NCBI GenBank assembly: GCA_033807695.1
Contig: CM066303.1
Span: 1,178,001-1,242,000 of the forward strand
Source: Daedaleopsis sinensis
Taxonomy: Eukaryota > Basidiomycota > Agaricomycetes > Polyporales > Polyporaceae
Direction: 5' to 3'
Length of the DNA: 64,000 nucleotides
Under the pieces are notes generated by a model. It did no database searches, was not told the DNA's origin, and saw nothing but the letters and a program-made list of their open reading frames with translations. The position numbers and the translations under genes were made by a program. The stretch's first letter is position 1, and the number at the start of each line of letters is the position of its first letter. This document shows positions 12,309 to 25,258 of this stretch, one piece after another.

Positions 12309-12949
12309 CACACACTCTCTGGCCAGAGACCATTCTAATAGGACGATCTGTGAGTCAGGGGAGCGGCTGTGCTGTACGACGAGAGGTATTGGCTGGCGGG
12401 TTCGGCGCGTCGGCACCAGGTTCCCGGAGGTGAGACATCGCGGACGAGCGGTAAAGACCGCGTTCTACACAACGAGAAGGTTTGTACGAATGAGTGAGAC
12501 GCCCGTGCATATTGCTTAAGGGGACACGTCGTGCGACTCAGTGAACGCGTCCAAGGTGTGGAGATCGGGCGGGACAAAGGGCGGGACTCCTTCTTCGGGA
12601 AGCTAAAGTCGGTCGCGCGTCTAAGGGGCCACGGCGGATAGCGCTGATGGTACCTAGCGCTGATGGTACCTTTTGATGTGCCTTTGATGGCACACCCGAA
12701 CGGTCGGACGGGCGAGCGTCTCCGACGACTTTACAGCACGTCCAGCAATTTCGAGAGGTCAGCAAGGCAAGCCGTATTACATCTAAATGACCTTCTAAAC
12801 TAACAGTGAATACACAATACAGGTCGTCGCTTAAATTTGGGGATGAGCGGATGCAAAACGAACGCGGGAGGGGGCCGAGAAGTTGGTAGGACCCACTCTC
12901 TGGCCGACAGATTGTCCTATTAGGACGGTCTCTGGCCAGAGAGTGTGTG
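12309..12949. mobile_element. 641 bp interval with 36 bp terminal inverted repeats (MITE-like)
   Basis: The sequence at 12309-12344 and the reverse complement of 12914-12949 match at 34 of 36 positions, both starting CACACACTCTCTGGCCAGAG. The right end is itself a hairpin: a second CACTCTCTGGCC at 12893 faces it. The interval has no credible gene. I could not find a matching target-site duplication. It lies 69 bp beyond the stop codon of the transposase reading frame, so it may be a non-autonomous relative or a rearranged end of that element. Confidence 0.55.
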
Positions 12950-13017
12950 TACTATACACAACGTACCCAAGAGCCAGTCTGTGTTCGCCGAAGAAGATGG
13001 AATTCAATACGTAGAAG

Positions 13018-16000
13018 TTACAGTTCTCCCAGCATCACAAAGTCATCGTCATCGTTCTCAGCAACCGTAGTTTCCTCGTCCGGCTCTACCACACCTGTGA
13101 CGAGGTCGGGGACGTGGGCCACCATTCTGAGACTCTGTTCACGTAACATCAGCTCAGGTTCCGAGAACAGACCTGCAAAATTTGACCTTGTCTAGGGATA
13201 ACACATGAATACAGGGGTCGTGTATTCCGGGTACGCTGACAGGCGTACGCGCAAAATGCGCGATCACCTCGTTTGGCTCGATGACAACTCCAAGCAGATG
13301 CCGATCGTAGTATAGCTCTCCGCCAACCATGGGGTACGTGCGATATGGGTCTTCCTTTGCGTCTGATGAGCTGAGCGGCACCAGAGGGGCAACGTACAAG
13401 TACGTGGCCTCGGCTAATCGACCGCGGGAATCGCAAGTTGAGTATTTGAAGATGTGTTTGATACGGCCTGCGTGGACGGCGGAGGACGAGTCGGATGCGC
13501 GGTTGCAGAAGAGAATATTGCTGTCTTTGGGAGAGTCGGAGTCGCCCAGGAACGATACTCCGTGGCAAGAGACTCGGCGACATTTGATAGCATTGTTTGT
13601 CAGCTGTTGAGTCCCAGAGATGCGACGAAACTCGCGCACGTCGATATACATTTCCTTCCCGGCCTTCTGATTGAGATAAGTCACCAGAGCTGCCATGCAC
13701 TCATCGTCTAGCGTGATCTTTTTGGGCTTCGCCTCTTTCTTGGGACGCAGATCGACCCCTAGAAGGTAAGACTCTCGCAGTCTAGTACCCCGTCTATCCT
13801 CGGTGTCCACGCGGTCGAACGCTTCGGCAAGCTCTTCCACTTGAGTACGGATGCTGGGATCTTCCATGACAGCACGAAAGTTGGCGGAGCGAGTGCTATG
13901 CTTCATGTAAGTCAGCTCCAGCTCGCCTAAGATCGAACGTCAGCATAGCTTCGGGACCAGAATGTGCGACGCAACCAACCAAATTTGTTGTTCGTGTTCA
14001 GGGACTGTAGAAGGAAGTTCATACGCTCGGAGAAGAAGGTGCGTATTGGGTGCAGGGGTCCAAAAAAGCGCAAGAAGAAAGGGATATGCAGGGAGTTATG
14101 TTGGTTTGGGACGAGATTGATGTCGTAGAGTTTTCTCGCCGTCTGCAGATACCTCATGGCGGCTGTCTCGTACAGCTTGATCGCACTCTCGGACATCTCG
14201 AGAAGGCTGGCGATCACGACTTCTGTAACTAGGTCCATGTAGTTGTCGAGCATCTGTCGGTGATGAGTGGACTTCCTGTACCACATATCGACGAGAACGA
14301 TCGGTAGGTGTATTACACAGAGCATGTGCCACTGGTCGGCGCTGAGCTTTCCCCGCTGTGCTGTCCCGACGTTCGCAGGAACGGGGTTGATCCAGGAAGG
14401 GAGTTCGGTACAGGGAATGCGGTCCTGGATCTGTTTCATCGTTACGCGTCCCAACACGGCGCTATCGGTCGGATCTACTTCAGGGACATCGGTCACGTTC
14501 TGAAGCAAAGTTGAGGATGCTGAGTGCTCTGATCTAAGGGGAAGCTACATCACATACCAGAATGCGAGGCTTCTGAGCCTGTGTAACAAATGAGAAGAAA
14601 CTCATGATGAACGGCTGGTCGACTAGAGAGCAAGGTAATCCTCACCTTCCCCGCTGTGTGCGCGTCACCCGAGCCCTTCGAATTGCCATCATCAACGTGG
14701 TTCGCCTCATTGACATTCGGGTTGTGAATGGCCTGCGTGACCTGCGGCGACTTTGGCACAGGATTCTTCGACTTTGAGTCCCATCTCTATGATGCGCAGC
14801 GAACATGATGTAGCGACTATCACGGCTATATTGAGACCGTAACTGCTCACCCAAGCTATCAGCTCCTTGATCAGCACGTTCTTCTTCCCCTTGACAGGTA
14901 GCCCGAGCTTTTGACAGAGAGTCACGAAGACGTGCAGATTGAACTTTGACGAGAGTGTCGAAGCGGAGTTTCCGTCGAGCAGAGCCTTCTCGGCTACGAG
15001 TACGTTGTCTCGCGACTTGATGGCGGACTGTGTGGGCTGAGAGGGAGGGACAACCGACGGATTAGAAGAAGCTTCAGCACCCGATGGTCTACTTGACGGA
15101 GCTTGCAGACTCCCGCTCTCCGCAATGCGCTGAATATGCACATGAGTCGGAGGGTCGAGTTCTAGTGACCGAACAGGAACGGCTCACCCACGCAATGATC
15201 TGCTCGATCATATGAGGTTTAGTTTTCTTCTTCCGTTGTATTCCGAGCGTATTGCAGACGTGTATCAGGACGGCCCTCTTGCACTTGTTAAGGTCTTTCA
15301 CAGTTCCGGTGTAGACCAAGTCGAGAGCCTCTGCCACGTCCTCGGCTGGAGGCGCGTTGGGCACTACAGGAATTTCGTCGGCGTCTTTCGCACGTGCGTT
15401 CATGCCCCAAATTCCGCGACAATGCGTCTTCAGCAGACCGAGGTACTGGTTATGCATCGAGTCGATGACAGTGTAGCGAATTGGGTCCCAATACGGAAGA
15501 TCCAGGAGAGGTGACCACCGGATACTGTTCTGTTCAAAGGCCTTCTTGCGCTGAGTAACCGACGGCTTCTCCTTCCACGCCTGGGCTACCGCCTTGTGCT
15601 CTTCGCACGTTCGCTCGCCCCAGGTCTTCATGTCGAGGTCGTTGATGTTCTTGTATTGGAGCTTGCACATACTGCAGAAGTACTTGGATCTGTGACCGCC
15701 AAACCCAGCAGCCTGACGAGCAGCAGGGAGGTCGCACACGAGTGGTACAAGCGCACAGCGGACAAGTCGGCCACCGGGGTACTTCTCCGTGCGCGAATAG
15801 AAGACACCGGGAGACCATAGCTTTAGAAGATCATCGACGAGGGGTTGAAGGAAGTGGTTGAATTGATCTTTAGATGGCTTGTGTGGTCCAGGAATTACAC
15901 CGACAAGACACATGTTCTCGGGGCGGTATCGGAGATGAGGAGGGAGGTTCAAGCAGTACAGGTAGATCGCCGTGACTGAGACGTTCTGCTTCGAATCCTT

Positions 16001-17990
16001 GTTCTGATAAGGGTTGAAACCGTCGGCAGCCAATCCAAAGATATAGCGACCTTCACCTGAAGGGGCATCTACGAATCTCGTGCCGTCGAGGAGACAAAGC
16101 TCCCGAAAGACTGGTGCATCCCACAGGTCGGTCATGGTGTCTGGTACAGGACACTGTGCACGCTTCAGCATGGAGTCCATAATCTCCTCGATACCTGGAC
16201 GAGAGAGTAAACGAGCCAGCCATTCTTTCAGATCCTGGTAAAGGAAGATGCGGAGAGGGAATGACATGGCTTTGCCGCGGATCGTGCGGGATCGCCACAG
16301 ACGTGCACCACACGGCTTGCTACTTGAAGTGACCTGATGCGTACATCTCTGCGGGAAGGGGTTCGAGTAGAGGGCGTAGCATGCGGGACAGCAGATGTAT
16401 GGGTGGGTGACAGGGTCGAGGTTGAGACGTCCAAGGATTGTGCGGATATCGATTGGCAACGAGTCCACGAGAGCGCGCTTCTCGGCATCGAGAGGATGTC
16501 CCATGGAGATCTTGACGAGAGATCGCAAGGCGATTAAAAGGATACGGGTAGCCCGACGGGGAACCCGATACACCAGGTGCAACAGTAGGGCGGTGATATG
16601 GTGAACAACAGTGACGGGATCTGTGAGGTGAGACGGACGAGCGAAATATCGTCCTGGTAACACGAGAAGCTCAACGTAACACATGGTGAAGATGTCTCAT
16701 GGCTACTTACCAGAGTCGACGAATGTTGCCCCGAGGTTATCAGAAGATATCTTCGCGTCCCGCTGCCGCATCCACTCGAGCTCCTTTCGAATTTCCATAC
16801 GCGTCCACTCCTGTCTAAGCAAGGTCGAAAGCTTAGAACATCTTTCCTCTTGGGAGCGCAGGCTGAGAGATGCTATGGCTGCTATGGACCTGTACGTCGT
16901 AGCCAGAAATTCCTCCTGCTCCAGATACTGATCATTGCATGCCTGGTCAGGATCCAAAGCATATGGTCCGTGGTTGCACTCTGTGGTCTCGGTAAGGGGT
17001 GTGGCCTCGAAGTTGACGTCCGCAGAAGGCCTAGTCTTGAAAGAGAGACCGCCGTTGAAGGTATACAGTCGAAGACGACTGTGCACATAGGCATCCAGGA
17101 AATCGAGGTCTCTGTCGAGGCCGACGATGGCGGACTGGTCCAGCTTCCGCGTCGATGCCTCCTGAGGTCGTGCCCTGGTGGTCCGCGGAGTTGTCTGAGG
17201 CGGATGTACAGTCACGTTCTCGTCCAGAGGGAACGGTGCGTCTTGCTGAAGAGACGAGTCGGAGGGATTAGGTATCGGTGACGAGGATGGAGGTCCCCGC
17301 TCTTGGTGAGCAGGCTTTGGCCCAGCACCAACAGGGGCACTGCTAGAGGAAGGTTGTCCTGTCGGGGTAGGATCCGGTTCATGTCGGGCCGTGACTGGTA
17401 ACGAATGTTTATTCTTGTCTCGTGCGTGTCGTCGAACTGGAGATTCTGCTCATAGAGGGGGTTAATCTCATGATCGTTTCGGCATGTGAAACCATTTACC
17501 GTTGCGTATGGGTACTTCATCTAAATTAAAACCCTCACCGTCAGCAAGTGAAGCGAAGCGGTCGTCTTCTTCACGTCGTCGAGCGGTACGTCCCCGTCCT
17601 GACCATGGAATGCATTGAATCAATAAAGTTTAGGACAACATTCGATTCGCGTACGTACCTCTACGCGTTGCCGGCATAGTGTCTGCATTCTCACTCTCCT
17701 CCAATTCATTGTCGGTGTCTTTAGGCGAAAGTTGTGGGTACGAAGTCTACGGGAGCTTAACAGTGTTGACGTACCGTATCTTCGAGTTGATCCTCCTGGG
17801 AGCGAGTATCGGACGTGCAATATCGAGAGCTCTTGTACTCGAAGTTCACCCAAAGTGCGGTTTTGCGCAAGTGGGCCGCGCTGAGCAGGGTTATAATACA
17901 CCAAGGGCTGTAGTCGAGAGAGAGCAGGGAGCAGGCGCCTGCGACGAAGAGCAACCAATATATCCCATATTCGCCAGTCCGGGCTCACGT
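13018..17990 (-). pseudogene. Plavaka/CACTA-like (Tnp2-type) transposase, frame broken near the 3' end
   Basis: Encodes a transposase that would move its element by cut-and-paste in the nucleus. The central exon (16684-15180) has the Tnp2-family landmarks: a Cys pair CPACYALYSNPFPQRCTHQ, then ADGFNPY, PGPHKPS, VCDLPAARQ with Cys-rich KYFCSMC, and DSMHNQYLGLL. The Asp residues in ADGF and VCDLP are likely catalytic (inference). After it come two SAP-like DNA-binding motifs (about 15290-15180 and 14960-14830), then exons at about 14508-13927 and 13906-13150. The N-terminal part is low-complexity with basic patches and extends upstream to about 17.99 kb. Near 13177-13180 a run of four T on the coding strand breaks the frame; the next frame continues as clear coding to a stop at 13018. 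The family is confident; the true 5' end is not. Confidence 0.75.
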
Positions 17991-18181
17991 CTACGATAGA
18001 TCAGTGACTAGCTACAGTCGCGCATACCTGGACGGGGAACTGACCGAGTTGGACAGAATGTCTTCCTACCCCCATTACAAGGATCTTCATATCAGTCCGA
18101 CCATTACGACGCTCGATTTCAACACGCCGATCCCTTGGGATTGTAGCACGGATTGCTGGATGGACATCTACCCGACGATCA

Positions 18182-18475
18182 TCAGTTCTGCTGAGAGAGT
18201 GGAAATGGCCACGAGTACCCACACAATGCCAAGCAGTATATTAATGAAAAGTCCATGCAGAATGTCGCAGATACCACTCCAAATATCCAGCGCGCCGTCC
18301 GGTCAAAGGCAGTAGTCGAGAAGGGGAGCAGAGCAACCAGAGTTGATAAGACGAGCACCATACACAGGGACGCACTTGCGTTCAGGAAAGCGTAGTATCG
18401 AGCATGCTGCTTGCTGAGGAGTCGCTGCCTCCATTTCAAGAGACTTCGCTGCTGCTGCTGCTTCAGTCGTTCCAT
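18182..18475 (-). CDS. Small hypothetical membrane protein (5' end uncertain)
   Basis: The open frame begins MERLKQQQQRSLLKWRQRLL, a basic Gln-rich start, followed by two strongly hydrophobic segments at about residues 33-53 and 65-87. That is the layout of a two-span membrane protein. The coding frame is open some way upstream of the ATG, and an overlapping frame from ATG 18680 is also open, so a 5' exon is likely. Family not recognised. It sits between the transposase and the helical-protein genes on the same strand. Confidence 0.35.
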   Translation of the reverse strand: MERLKQQQQRSLLKWRQRLLSKQHARYYAFLNASASLCMVLVLSTLVALLPFSTTAFDRTARWIFGVVSATFCMDFSLIYCLALCGYSWPFPLSQQN

Positions 18476-18779
18476 AACGATCCAGCCGCGATCGGTACTG
18501 GCCTGTAGTACTTAGGAAGACGTCGACAAGCTTTGGGGTGAGATCGGGATGATATCGATCGGCAGCTTGGAGGACTTGTGGAGGACTCAGGACTGTAGTC
18601 GTCGGCGGTCGCCAGGTGACCTGCCCTATAGTTACATCACACAACTCCGCTCGCTCTGCTTGTCGCAGATTTGTCAGCATTCAAAGCTCTAACAATTGAT
18701 CGATGGAGAATATCGTGAAGTACTGTACAGCAACACCCGGTGCAAGCTGCAAGGTATACAGCAACAGCCCCTACTAGGC

Positions 18780-19862
18780 CTATCCACGAGTAGACCTAAG
18801 ATCGATAGCTAGTGCGAAGGTATCGCCAGCCGTTCGCATTGACTCCCATCGATTTTCCAACATATCGCGATGCGACTTGACGAGCGGTAGAGCGAAGAGG
18901 ATTGGATACCCCGGCAAAGGGCGACCTGATTCGGCGTATATGAAATCCTCTAGAGGGAGATCCAGAACGTCACGAAGAATCTCGAGCCTCGTGATCACGG
19001 CCTGGAGGATCGTTTCGGACCTTGGTACATTCTCACACGCTAAGCTTGGAACACAACGCGGACTGTTGATACGAGGGTGGTCCAAACGGAGACAATGAAG
19101 GTCAAGGACGGATGAGAATTTCTTGTGCAGGGTTATTGCGTGGTCTATCGAGGAGCGCGTGTGTCGAACAGAATTCGCTGTGGCTTCATGGGAGACGTCG
19201 ACGATGTGTGCCAGCGGAGGGGGCGCAAGTGCCAGGATGCGCCGCTCGAACGCACACGCATTTAGGACCACTGCGAGCATTTCTTGCATGACCATGGCCC
19301 TGAGTGATGCACGGAGGTGAGGAGAGTGCACAATCATGGCGACGTGGGCTTACCGATGGAGACCCAGCTCAACATGGAGTAGGATACGATACAGGGATTC
19401 GGACACTGCATGCGATAGATCTGCAAGTTCGATGGATAGCGTATCGTCTCCGTTTGCGCATGCCTCGAAGTCGTGTTCCGGTACGTCGTTCATAGCAGTG
19501 ACAGTACGGGCGACTGCTCCCAGTGATAATAGATCAGTGGCCATGTTCTTGGTCGGGACGTTCTGGACGAGCAGGTCGAATAGCGTATATTGGTAGCTGA
19601 CGAGGGCGTGCAAAGAGTTTGTAGCAGTCGGCCCTGCACTCGCGGGGCACACGAAAGGCAGGAACGAGAGAGGGCGAAGTAGGCATATGGCGACCATACC
19701 ACCCTGTCGAACGGATTGCACGGCGTCATCGATGTAGGTTGTCGAGAGCATAGGGGTGTTTGTGACACAGAGGTTGAAGGTCACGTCCAACATAGCAATT
19801 TCGAACAAAGGGAGTAGGGAGATGACAACGGCAGTGACGACCATGGTGGAGAATATATACAT
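18780..19862 (-). CDS. Hypothetical helical membrane protein, 342 aa
   Basis: Two exons (19862-19354 and 19299-18780) join in phase through a 54 bp intron and total 1029 bp. The ATG at 19862 begins MYIFSTMVVTAVVISLLPLF, a likely membrane anchor, and a second hydrophobic stretch lies at about residues 55-80. From about residue 140 on, the protein is predicted long amphipathic helix with no recognised domain. It is close in size to the 338 aa helical protein upstream. I can see no clear sequence identity between them by eye. Transcribed in the same direction as the whole 18-33 kb block. Function unknown. Confidence 0.55.
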
Positions 19863-19899
19863 GTTGTCGGTTTTTGATCTGTTTGGGCACCATTAGCGT

Positions 19900-21100
19900 C
19901 TCGCCTTACCCAGACAGAGAGCACTTACATGTGAAATGAAGAGCGGTATGATGGTGGAGAGAGCGCAACAAGTTACCGCGTGTAGCGCTTGAAATATCGG
20001 CGTCAGGGATGGCCACGAGCTGCAGACGCCGGGATCCACCGACTGAATAATCTGTTGTTACTTCATGTATCCTCAGAACACGTTGCATTAAAGCACTCAC
20101 TCGTCGTCGTGGTAGCTCTTCGATTGACATGTGAGCGAGCTGAGAAGGCGGTGTCACAAAGAGTTTGAACATTTCGCCGACTCATAAGTAAAGAGGTCAG
20201 CGGTGAGTGTAATACCAAGAGCATGATAACGAAACCGAACTCCGTAGTATTCGATGCGCCCTTTTCCAACATGGCCGAAGCTGGTTGTTTCTGCATCGTC
20301 GAAATATCAGACTCGAACAAAAGCGCTGACTGACCATTCACATACCTACCCAACGTCTATGATGACGTCTATCAGCATGGTCGGAACAACTCTTCCTAAC
20401 GCCTGGAGCTACCTGTCCACGCCCCGTCCCCTTCGGCGTCGGGTGAGATCGTCGGCGTCGTCGCAACTCGTCCTCCAAGTCGCTTGATTGCGTCGCACCG
20501 CGGGACCGCTGCCCATTTGTCCGTGAACAGTGAACTGAGGCTGCTCAAAGATGGGGCGTACAGTAAGGGGTATTCGACACTGGGCTTCAAACCAAAAGAA
20601 TGTGCCTGATACAAGTTCCTCTGCTTGCAGCATGAGGTACATAACGCCTGGCCATGGGTACAGGAGGATTGTTGATGTGAGGTGCAAGCGGTATTTATGA
20701 GTTCGATAACGCTTCTTCCAGCAGTGTCTCGCGCACCTCGACTTGTCAAGATACAGGTACCGCCATACAAACTGAGCCGGCCAACGCGATTTTAGATATC
20801 TCAAAGAACGTAACATGTGCCAGTCAGGTGTTGAGTCAGAAGCAAAGGGATGACTAGGCAAGCTTCACCCGGGCTTGGAAGGTTGAAGTTGCTGAAGCGC
20901 TCCTGAGCCGGTTAAACGCTCGGGCAACCTAAGCACACGGCCCGGGACAAATCGGAGGAGGAAGCGGATAATGGCGCTTAGCATCTGGAGCTCGATTATT
21001 ACTTTTAACTGGGCAATTGAGACCGGAGGCCATGGTATATATATTCGAAGCTTGAACTGTTCTTACACACAACACGAAGCGCAGTAGGTGCGGCTATTTG
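19900..21100 (-). other. Unresolved coding-like fragments
   Basis: Several overlapping minus-strand open frames, for example one from about 20816 beginning MLRSLRYLKSRWPAQFVWRY and one near 20304 beginning MQKQPASAMLEKG, look like exons. No phase-consistent set of splice sites was found. They may be 5' exons of the 342 aa gene or remnants of another gene. Confidence 0.3.
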
Positions 21101-21160
21101 GTAAAGATCTACACAAAGGTGATTTCCAGTCGGGAGCCTCGGTTCGGGGACGTGGGCAAC

Positions 21161-22482
21161 TCATCTATCGCCGTTGCTGGCCATCTGCAAACGTCGCAGA
21201 TGCTCGATGTTGTGGTGAAGTGCACGGGATAGAGGAATGTAGAGCTAAGTACCGTGGTGTAATAGATCGTCGTCAGTGATACGAGTTCAGGAGTCTAGGC
21301 GAACAGGATACACGTACATCGCGGATGAACTTGACACCATCCGTCAGTGCCTGGATCTCGACGGTGGCCACATTACGCAAGTTTGCAACGGACAATTCGG
21401 CGCCTGGAACAGTACCAGACAATACGGATGGCGCTGACGAAGCAGAGTCCGAGAAAACCTACATTCCTCAAATAATCAGTCGTCACGCATCCGAGAGCAC
21501 ACAGAGGCCTATACAGCTCATAACACTCACGCGAGCCTCAGCGATGCAGCTAGCTTGGCGGACCTTCTCTTGGAGCAGTTCCTCGCGGATTGAGTGCAAT
21601 CTACGAACTTCATCCTCGAGGATATCACGCCGGACATAGGGACCGTTTGAGGACAATCTGTGGAATGACCTGGTGGCAAGCATTCTCGCCGCCGTCTCCA
21701 ACTCGAGACCCCTGTCCAGACTCTGAGCTAAACTGTGAAGGACGGGTTGAGCTCCAAGCATGTTCGCTCGCTGCGACACAGGGTTGCTCAGGATAGCCGT
21801 CAAGCTCCTGATCCTTGCCTGTCAAGCGTAAGCCGAGAAGCCTTGCATAAGCGGAAATTCGCTCACAGAGGGAAGATCGAGGATTTTTATGTAGTTTTCC
21901 GTCCGTCTGTACCGTGCGGTGAGTAACTCCACTTCATCATGGATGCGCTGTATACCGCGCGTGTATAGATGGATGAACTGCTCGAAGGATACGCGATCCG
22001 GAACATTGATCTGATCATGGTACGCTGAACAGAGCCGTGTCAACTACGTAGTGTCAGCCTGATGAATGAATATGACGATCCGTTGAGAACACAAACACAA
22101 ACCTGATCCAGCAGACCACTGGCATCTCGTTCCATCCGGACAGCGGAGACAATCTCCCCGAGTAGACGTGATAACCCGCCTTGGCGTCGGAATTTGCGAG
22201 CACCCTCTTGAATGCCGACCTTTGCTTCGCGACGGTAGCTCCAGTTCAGGTCTTTCAATGCTCTGGAGAGATCAGCTAGCCAATCTTGAGGCTGGGAAGA
22301 TATTCTCATGGTGTCTACAAAGCTACGGAAGAGCAGAGTAAGAGCATATCTTGCGACAAAGAATGAGCCACTCACAGCTGTAGGTCGGTGTCTAACTCAC
22401 CCGCGAGCTCCTTGATTGCCCAGTGTGCGTCTGACAGGGTGGTCAGGGCCTCTGTGAGTGGAACGAGATCTTCAGCGGACAT
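21161..22482 (-). CDS. Hypothetical alpha-helical protein, 338 aa, six exons
   Basis: Exons 22482-22376, 22322-22103, 22043-21867, 21818-21531, 21458-21318 and 21244-21161 join in phase through introns of 48-73 bp and give 1017 bp. The start MSAEDLVPLTEALTTLSD is the only in-phase ATG. Nearly the whole length is amphipathic helix (for example LEDEVRRLHSIREELLQEK), so a helical bundle or coiled coil is expected. No signal peptide or membrane span is obvious. The gene ends the helical/WD40 run: the start of its neighbour's last exon is about 260 bp away, on the same strand. No known domain recognised; role unknown. Confidence 0.7.
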
Positions 22483-22743
22483 GGTGAAATCTAAGAAAGC
22501 AGGTTATGATGGAAGAAATCCTAGTCAACGATCGAGACATCGAGACCAAGGGGACGGCGTCAATTGGATGTTCAGCGCTAAAGACAAGACATATATGGCT
22601 TCGCCCATACACCAGGCCATGATTATTCATGGCCATGGTAGGCGTATACACAGACGATTCGAATGCCGATATTGGGTCAACATTACAGATGTAGTCACGG
22701 GAGCAATCATAGATAATGCCAACATCGGTGGAGAGCAGGACCA

Positions 22744-24678
22744 TTATGCTTCATCGACATATCGCAAATATCTGAGTTCGAGCAGTAAGAACCGAGGGGT
22801 ATCACGAGAGGAGCCCACGGGGACTGACCTGGCTGTTAATTCCTGCAAATGCCGCGCGATGACAGTGGTAACACCTATCGCCAAGTCTCTAGCATGCGCG
22901 AAGGAGGCATGAACATATTCCTGACGAATAGTTAACGCTTACGCATATACACATATATCTCAATAAGTGACACACCATCAGCTTCGTGTGGATTCGCTCA
23001 ACAGCTTGCTGAACAGAGCCGTTGTCGACGGGTTGATGACTGTATGACCCATATCCCAATGCAACTAAGGCAACCAGGGCAAAACTGAGGTAGACTGATG
23101 CTGCCGAAATGATTAGCACATTCAAAGAGAGTGTGAATAGCGTACTTGTGAAAACACTCCTGCTACTCGGAGTCAGCGAGGTGCCTGGAAGCCGCTCCAC
23201 ACGAGGTCGGCCCTCAATTTCGCTATCCGTGGCGACCGTAATATCTACCTCGGGCGAGCCTGGCTTAACCTTAGATGAGCCTGCTGATGCTCGCCATATC
23301 CTTATGACAGTGGCTTCGCCCCTCTCTGAGCATCCGGTCGCTAACAGTATGCCCTTCCTTGTCGCTTCATTAGAGGCCTAGAAAGAGTATCAGGACGTGC
23401 AAAATCCAGGCTGATGACGCATACTAGGGCTTGCACAATCTCCCCTGCGAAGAAAGCTCAGCTATGGAATCAAAGACATGGATGAAACTCACCCTCGTGA
23501 TCGAGACTTTGTATCACATCGTCTTTGGATATATTGTACAGTGACACCAACCCACACGAGCTCCCCAAAAGGAGCATGGCGCGGCCATCGATGAAGGAGA
23601 CAGGGAGCGGTACGTTGACGTCCATGTTCACTTGGATTGTGCGCAAGTGAGACTGATCAGCTGTTCGATATAAGTCAAACCCGTCGTATAGGTTTGAGAC
23701 TGCAAGGAACTCCTCGTCGGAAGATAAAGCTGAACGTCCGCTAGGAAGATAGGCATCAGCGACTTTTTAGCTGGTTGGCAAGGACAAATGCACACCATCG
23801 AGTTCGTATATGCCACAAGTACTCCTGCCGTTGAAGATTCCAATAGCTGGGTCTTGTCAAGATCCGACAGACCGCTGCACATGCTCCATCGGGACTCACA
23901 GAATACCCTGCTTGAGAAGCGATACGACCAGTCCGGTTCCACGATTGATGAAGTGCACAGACCGAGGTTCAGGTAAGGCATATTCGTGGTCAGAGAGGGC
24001 TGACTTCTGTCCCTGTAGTCGTGGAGGGTCGCCCGTACCCGCGCTGCCTGATGATGCTCCCAGTTGGCTGGTCTCCGTCGCAAAATGAAAGCTTGCAGAA
24101 TGGGCTTGCGAATCGACTTCTTCGCGAGAGCATGTCCACACGAGATCAAGTGACGAAGACCGTGGCAAAGGCACCGTATTCCCCTTCCAAAGAGCTATCC
24201 ATAGTGTTGGACACCAGTATGGTGGGATAGGAGGAACTTACAAGGCTGAATCTCCGTCCATATCTCTACGTAGGGTCCCACGCACAAGCACAATCGACCT
24301 GTACGTTCGTCACAAGTGATATACTCCACAACACCTTCATCGGTACGTGGAAGGTTATTCGCAACACAATCGTCCTGTAAAAAGGTCAGCTGGAGTAGCG
24401 TGCATCATTGCCTCACATACCACACTGATATTCGCAATCAGCAATCGCCCATTCCCGAACCCGGCGTGTAGTAGCTTTGAAGTAGAAGACCAGTACAGAG
24501 CCGTAACAGGACTCGCTCCATCCACTTTGTGCACTTGCTGGCCAGTTTCAACATCGAAGATGAAGATGACGCCGTCATCGTCGCCGCTCGCGATGAATTT
24601 CCCATCAGGAGAAAAGGATAGAGCATTGATGGAGCTAGAATGCCCAGAGAGCCTGAGATCGCAGATGAACGAGGGCAT
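22744..24678 (-). CDS. WD40-repeat protein with C-terminal transmembrane segment (copy 1)
   Basis: The start MPSFICDLRLSGHSSSINAL opens a canonical WD40 blade (SFSPDGKFIASGDDDGVIFIFD). Further blades follow across introns: one ending VGPYVEIW, one with VVSLLKQGI joined to YWNLQRQEYLWH, one ending LVSLYNISKDDVIQ, and a last one with ILLATGCSERGEATVIRIW. A basic/Ser-rich linker follows, then a hydrophobic span (LNVLIISAASVYLSFALVAL), then a short tail ending RYLRYVDEA at the stop at 22744. The layout predicts a cytosolic beta-propeller anchored in a membrane by its C-terminus, acting as a scaffold (inference). One internal intron of about 31 bp is shorter than usual, so the exact junction near 23.78 kb is uncertain. 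A similarly built gene lies at 28.9-30.6 kb. Confidence 0.7.
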
Positions 24679-25258
24679 CGTTAGGAGTATAGGGGTCCAC
24701 AACGAGCGATTGGCACGGTGGTGGTCAGTGTTGCCAGGTGTTGCCGCCGGCCCTCCCGCTAAGCGCTAAGCCTACCTACATAGGCGCGGCATGCCGCATA
24801 ACGAGCACGCGAATTGGACCGGTGTAGATTAACTCTGGATTGAACGAGTTCAACTAGAGCCCGCGACAATCCGATGCGAGTAAGTAGTCATATAGTATTA
24901 CAACTATTCTCATAACGCTAGGCCCTTTGGGCTCAAAACACACATGCAGTCGGTTAGCGGGATTGGGCTCCGCGATCGGCGGCATGGCACGGCATGGGCG
25001 GCGGACTTCGCGCGACCTCGAGAGGTCGGTGTCCGGCGTTAGGCTGACGGAGAAGCTGACAACTCCGCTTGATAGCCAGAGGGCATTTGTGCGCCCCGCC
25101 TCCTGTGTGTGTATTTTGGACGAAAGGGGCCTATCGTTCTGAGAACAGCTGTAAGTAGTACTGACCCGAGAGTATTCTAGATTAGTGATGTATATACTGC
25201 AGACGTTGCTACATAAACAAAGTTTACTCTTCTCCGGACAGTGCAAGTATTAGCTATA

